This document shows positions 61,251 through 64,000 of a stretch of 64,000 nucleotides of DNA, one piece after another. The stretch's first letter is position 1. Each line of letters starts with the position of its first letter. Position numbers and translations under genes: made by a program. The stretch comes from Erythrobacter insulae (GTDB lineage Bacteria; Pseudomonadota; Alphaproteobacteria; Sphingomonadales; Sphingomonadaceae). The stretch lies in contig NZ_VHJK01000001.1 in the NCBI RefSeq assembly GCF_007004095.1, forward strand, positions 562,501 through 626,500. The letters are read 5' to 3'. The notes below the pieces were generated by a model. That model had not been told where the DNA came from. It did no database searches and saw only the letters and a program-made list of their open reading frames with translations.

Positions 61251-62216
61251 TCAAGCTGCGCGCTGCCAATACCCCGCCCAGCTACGGCTCTGGCGACTAG
61301 CCATTGAACCGAACACCAGCTTCATAGCCTGCCCACCGTTATCAACGCGGCGGTTGTCCTCACGCCACGCGGCCTCGCCAGCGTAGCTGCGCAGATACGG
61401 ACCAGCGATATGGTGGTGCGTTCCAACTTCCATGCGGCGAAGGCGTGAGAAATAGCTTTCGGCCTGATTGGTGCAGACGCCTTTGTCCATGAATTGGACG
61501 CTATGGTTCACGCGCCGGGTATCCCATCCGGCGTGAAGCGCGTCCCAGCCTGTGCCTTCATCGGCATGGATGGTGGCGAGGGTGCCAACGTGGTCGCGAA
61601 CGAACGGCACCGCGTCACCCTCATTGGCTACAACAAACGGAAGGGTGCGGCCCTTGCGCTCACGCATCACGACAACGCACTGGCGCTTGCCCGAACGGTT
61701 GAACGACAGGCGGCGGTCTTTGCGGTCGGCCTTCTTGTTTTCAGGTTTCACGTAGCCGCCGAAGTAACCGCCATCAATCTCGACAGTGCCGTTCAATTTG
61801 GTGTCGGCAAATTCACGCTGCATCGCTTCGCGCAGCTTATGGAACAGCACGAAAGCGGTCTTGTATTGAACGTCCAGATCGCGCGAGGCTTGCAGTGCAG
61901 ACACACCCTTAGCGCCATTCACAAACAGCACGATTGCAGCGAGCAGATCAGTGAACGACAGCTTGCGCGAGGCAAAGATGGTGCCGCTCGTTACGCTGCA
62001 TTGGTGATAGCAAGCCGTGCATTTGTATTTGCGGCGCGTTTTTAGGAAATAGCTGTCAGCACAGCCGCAACGCGGGCAAACCGCCTCACCATCGGTTTCA
62101 GGCCAACGCATCTCACAGAACAAACCGTAAGCCGCGTCCTCACCCATGCGAAACACTTTCGCCAGTGAGAGAGTGCGGGCTTTTGCCGAGAGAAGAAAGT
62201 GTTGTGCCATTGTCAT
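61251..62216 (-). CDS. IS1595-family transposase (ISXO2-like)
   Basis: The 321-residue transposase has an N-terminal zinc ribbon (CPRCGCADSYFLKTRRKYKCTACYHQC) and the ISXO2-like DDE-type catalytic domain: EIDGGYFGGY, IHADEGTGWDAL and NQAESYFSRLRR, the IS1595 DDN/E catalytic block. ISXO2-type transposases move their elements by cut-and-paste and give 8-bp duplications, as here. The start at 62216 (ATG) or 62210 is possible. Confidence 0.95.
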   Translation of the reverse strand: MTMAQHFLLSAKARTLSLAKVFRMGEDAAYGLFCEMRWPETDGEAVCPRCGCADSYFLKTRRKYKCTACYHQCSVTSGTIFASRKLSFTDLLAAIVLFVNGAKGVSALQASRDLDVQYKTAFVLFHKLREAMQREFADTKLNGTVEIDGGYFGGYVKPENKKADRKDRRLSFNRSGKRQCVVVMRERKGRTLPFVVANEGDAVPFVRDHVGTLATIHADEGTGWDALHAGWDTRRVNHSVQFMDKGVCTNQAESYFSRLRRMEVGTHHHIAGPYLRSYAGEAAWREDNRRVDNGGQAMKLVFGSMASRQSRSWAGYWQRAA

Positions 62217-62314
62217 TGTTTCCGTTGCTTATGCATCGTTTATAGTGACATTGACGTATCTTGTAAAGTGCAAATGTATCGCCTATGATGATATTTACAT
62301 CATAAGGAAGCGAT

Positions 62315-62545
62315 ATGGCAGACGTTAAAGAGAAGGAGTGGGAGAACCGCGTTAAAGGCCTCCTGAAGGCCGAATTGAAGCGGCGTGACATAACGTATGC
62401 GCAGCTAGTTGGATTATTGGCAGATCAAGGAGTTATGGACTCTGAGCCTAATATCAGGAACAAGATCAGCCGGGGAAAATTTACAGCGGTGTTCTTAGTT
62501 CAATGTCTGACAGCGATAGGGGTAAACGAGATCAGACTAAACTGA
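62315..62545 (+). CDS. Passenger gene, DUF6471-type small protein
   Basis: The 76-residue protein (EWENRVKGLLKAELKRRDITYAQLVGLLADQGVMDSEPNIRNKISRGKFTAVFLVQCLTAIGV) has an XRE-like HTH pattern (DITYAQLVGLL...NIRNKISRG). DUF6471 proteins often sit beside IS1595-type transposases. Its end overlaps the next gene by 43 bases in another frame. Confidence 0.75.
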   Translation: MADVKEKEWENRVKGLLKAELKRRDITYAQLVGLLADQGVMDSEPNIRNKISRGKFTAVFLVQCLTAIGVNEIRLN

Positions 62546-63456
62546 AGTACGCATTACACTATGCAACGCTGATAGCTGTAACTCTCATAGCGTTGCTCAG
62601 TATACGTACTTGCGCTTATCAGGGCGATACCCGCGCCTATCAGACCGACAGCGCCCGCAACACCGAGAATTACATCGCGCTCGAATGCAGGCCCGGACCC
62701 GATTACGCCAAATGCAAGCGCGAGATTGAACAAGCTTCCCGCCAAGAGCAACAAGCCCAGTATGATCTCAGCAGCCAGCAAACCATGGCGCTCTGGACTT
62801 GGGTTATGGGCGCTATGGCAGTCTTTGGCGTCGCCCTCAGCGGGGTCGGCGTTTATCTGATTTGGCAGACTTGGCGTGAGGCTCAAGATACTGCCAAAGA
62901 AGCTCGGACCTCTAACAATCTCTTTCGTGAAAACGCTCGCGCCAAACTTGTCTATGAAATTCTTGAGTATTCGATGCCCTGCGAGGAGCCGGATCAACCT
63001 AGTTGGTTCGCGGTCGCCAAAGTCCGAATTGGAAATATCGGAGATACCGCCGCAAGCCGCGTGTCCATCAAGCTTGTAACTTACCTTTGTAAAAACAAAG
63101 TCCGATACGGCACTTTGCGGGGCAGAGACTGGCTTGGAAACATCAAAGCTGGGGAAGAAGTAGTGCTTGAGATCAGATGTAAGGTGACGCCAAACGACAG
63201 GCCCAAAGTAAGGCTCAACAAAGCCGATATGGTTTTGCTTGACTGCCAATTTTCCTATCAAGACATCTTTGAACAAAACTGGCCGGACCAGTTTTGGCGC
63301 ATTGGACGAACGCGACAAAAAAGGATCATTGAAGCCGACCATGCATCTGATTCTTTCAGGGCTACTAATGCTGAATATTTCGAAAGGACGCGTCCCTTTA
63401 AATTCAAAAAGACCGACAATTCCAAGCACCCCACAAACGATGACAGCCGCCATTAG
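62503..63456 (+). CDS. Passenger membrane protein of unknown function
   Basis: The 317-residue protein has two membrane helices (about residues 19-34, and 95-121 in WTWVMGAMAVFGVALSGVGVYLIWQTW), a hydrophilic middle, and a cytoplasmic C-terminal domain (about 145-317) with PCEEPDQPSWFAVAKVRIGNIGDTAASRVSIKL, a likely beta-rich region. No family recognised. It is the largest passenger of the transposon and its end lies 24 bases from the right inverted repeat. The minus-strand open frame over it (62554-63969) is a read-through artefact of the relaxase fragment. Confidence 0.7.
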   Translation: MSDSDRGKRDQTKLKYALHYATLIAVTLIALLSIRTCAYQGDTRAYQTDSARNTENYIALECRPGPDYAKCKREIEQASRQEQQAQYDLSSQQTMALWTWVMGAMAVFGVALSGVGVYLIWQTWREAQDTAKEARTSNNLFRENARAKLVYEILEYSMPCEEPDQPSWFAVAKVRIGNIGDTAASRVSIKLVTYLCKNKVRYGTLRGRDWLGNIKAGEEVVLEIRCKVTPNDRPKVRLNKADMVLLDCQFSYQDIFEQNWPDQFWRIGRTRQKRIIEADHASDSFRATNAEYFERTRPFKFKKTDNSKHPTNDDSRH

Positions 63457-63479
63457 CAGCGCAGACAAACGCCTACGCA

Positions 63480-63504
63480 TTGGTGCGTTTCCTACATAAT
63501 GCCG
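63480..63504 (-). repeat. Terminal inverted repeat, right
   Basis: Mirror of 60155-60179: TTGGTGCG...CTACATAATGCCG, 22 of 25 bases identical to the left repeat in reverse orientation. Confidence 0.9.
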
Positions 63505-63512
63505 GATCATCG
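63505..63512. repeat. Target-site duplication, right copy
   Basis: GATCATCG, direct copy of 60147-60154. Confidence 0.95.
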
Positions 63513-64000
63513 CCTTGCCGCGTTCGAGCATTGACGGGCGATCATTCGCTCGCTTGGCAGCCGCTACAGTTAACTCATGCGAACGCAGCTTCGCGTCGCG
63601 CACCATCCCTTCAAGGTCGAGCCCATGATCCCATGCCTGCCCTTCCCATTGGGCCATGAGAGCACCGCGATCGACACCGCTTTGCTTGGCCTGGCGGGTC
63701 GCCAGCGCCGCCACCACACCCGCCTCAAGCCCACCGCCGCGCCGCGCTTCGAGCACCTCCTGACGCCGCGTCGAGAAGGCCATCACCGCGTCACGGTCGA
63801 TACCCTTGGCTTCGAAGTTGCCGTGTTTTCCAAATTCACCAATGCGGTAGCCAAGCTTCTCAGCCTCGATCCGGAAGCGCGCCATCGTCATGGCATTGAG
63901 CAAGGTATTGTGCTGCCACAACTTGTCGTTGCGCAGTGCCCTCCACTTGCCGTCTTTGTCCTGCGTCATATTGGCGACGACGCATGGAAGTGCAGGTTCG
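63505..64000 (-). pseudogene. MobF relaxase N-terminal fragment, frameshifted at HUH motif
   Basis: This fragment continues off the window at its 5' end. It encodes the relaxase domain end with NMTQDKDGKWRALRNDKLWQHNTLLNAMTMARFRIEAEKLGYRIGEFGKHGNFEAKGI, then a link region that ends at the transposon border at residues ...SMLERGKAMI. At 63982 one base is missing: DNA upstream codes NLHFHA in one frame (the HUH histidines), while VVANMT continues in the next. Two separate defects make this gene a pseudogene. Confidence 0.85.

Larger units (their letters stand above)
60155..63504. mobile_element. IS1595-family transposon, 3350 bp, with passenger genes
   Basis: Ends are 25-bp inverted repeats (60155-60179 and 63480-63504) that begin CGGCATTATGTAG and match at 22 of 25 positions. 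The element is flanked by the 8-base duplication GATCATCG. It holds the IS1595-type transposase and at least four other genes: a wing-helix-like protein, a small HTH-like protein, a 47-residue small protein and a DUF6471/membrane-protein pair. It sits inside a relaxase gene, whose frame is restored on removal. Confidence 0.93.

Noticed and set aside
62554-63969. A 471-residue minus-strand open frame
   Set aside because: It joins the relaxase N-terminal part to transposon DNA; the C-terminal 320 residues run antisense to the membrane passenger gene and have no family support.

Overview
The window looks like a chromosome segment of an alphaproteobacterium of the order Sphingomonadales, probably Erythrobacteraceae. 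This is inferred from gene content and protein style (hslV-hslU with an ACT gene, COQ9, ubiquinol-cytochrome c chaperone next to DUF177, DUF1134/EipA); no database search was possible.

Region 1 (1-23820) is mostly core chromosome. It holds a polysaccharide flippase, a retropepsin-like protease, an Atm1-type ABC exporter and an M16 peptidase. These are followed by ACT-hslU-hslV-bamE, a cytochrome bc1 chaperone with DUF177, ssb, COQ9 and an ankyrin protein. A SCO-YcgN-YgjP run, ribD-ribE, an aminotransferase and EipA complete the region.

Region 2 (23821-32630) starts at tRNA-Ser(GCU). An integrated element of about 8.7 kb appears to lie between the tRNA 3' end and a second copy of its last 11 bases. 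It has an integrase, AlpA regulator, winged-helix protein, Toprim primase-like gene (frameshifted), RecA-fold helicase, iteron-like repeats, an overlapping gene pair and an Abi_2/HEPN gene. The layout resembles a phage satellite carrying a defence gene.

Region 3 (32631-42742) begins with two more tyrosine recombinases. After them comes a coherent module: ECF sigma factor, anti-sigma factor, exported subtilisin-like protease, an RG-repeat secreted protein, an outer-membrane barrel, and a cellulose-synthase-like glycosyltransferase with a TPR/beta-barrel export partner. Four transcription units share an ECF-type promoter, GGAATA-N15-CGTWGTY, just before their first genes. The sigma factor therefore probably controls the whole set, including itself. 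This is the best candidate here for an undescribed system.

Region 4 (42743-50965) is an accessory patchwork of small regulator/effector units (TetR, Lrp, two AraC, a serine hydrolase, an AAC(6')-like acetyltransferase, small membrane proteins) separated by decayed dispersed repeats.

Region 5 (50966-58038) is a sucrose locus: TonB receptor, MFS symporter, cytoplasmic GH68 fructosidase, ROK fructokinase and a LacI regulator, with two LacI-type operators between the divergent receptor and symporter genes.

Region 6 (58161-64000) is a MobF-type conjugative relaxase gene cut in two by a 3350-bp IS1595-family transposon with 25-bp inverted repeats, a perfect 8-bp target duplication (GATCATCG) and several passenger genes. 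Removing the transposon and one duplication copy restores the relaxase reading frame exactly. A separate 1-base deletion lies at the relaxase HUH motif, so the gene is inactive twice over.
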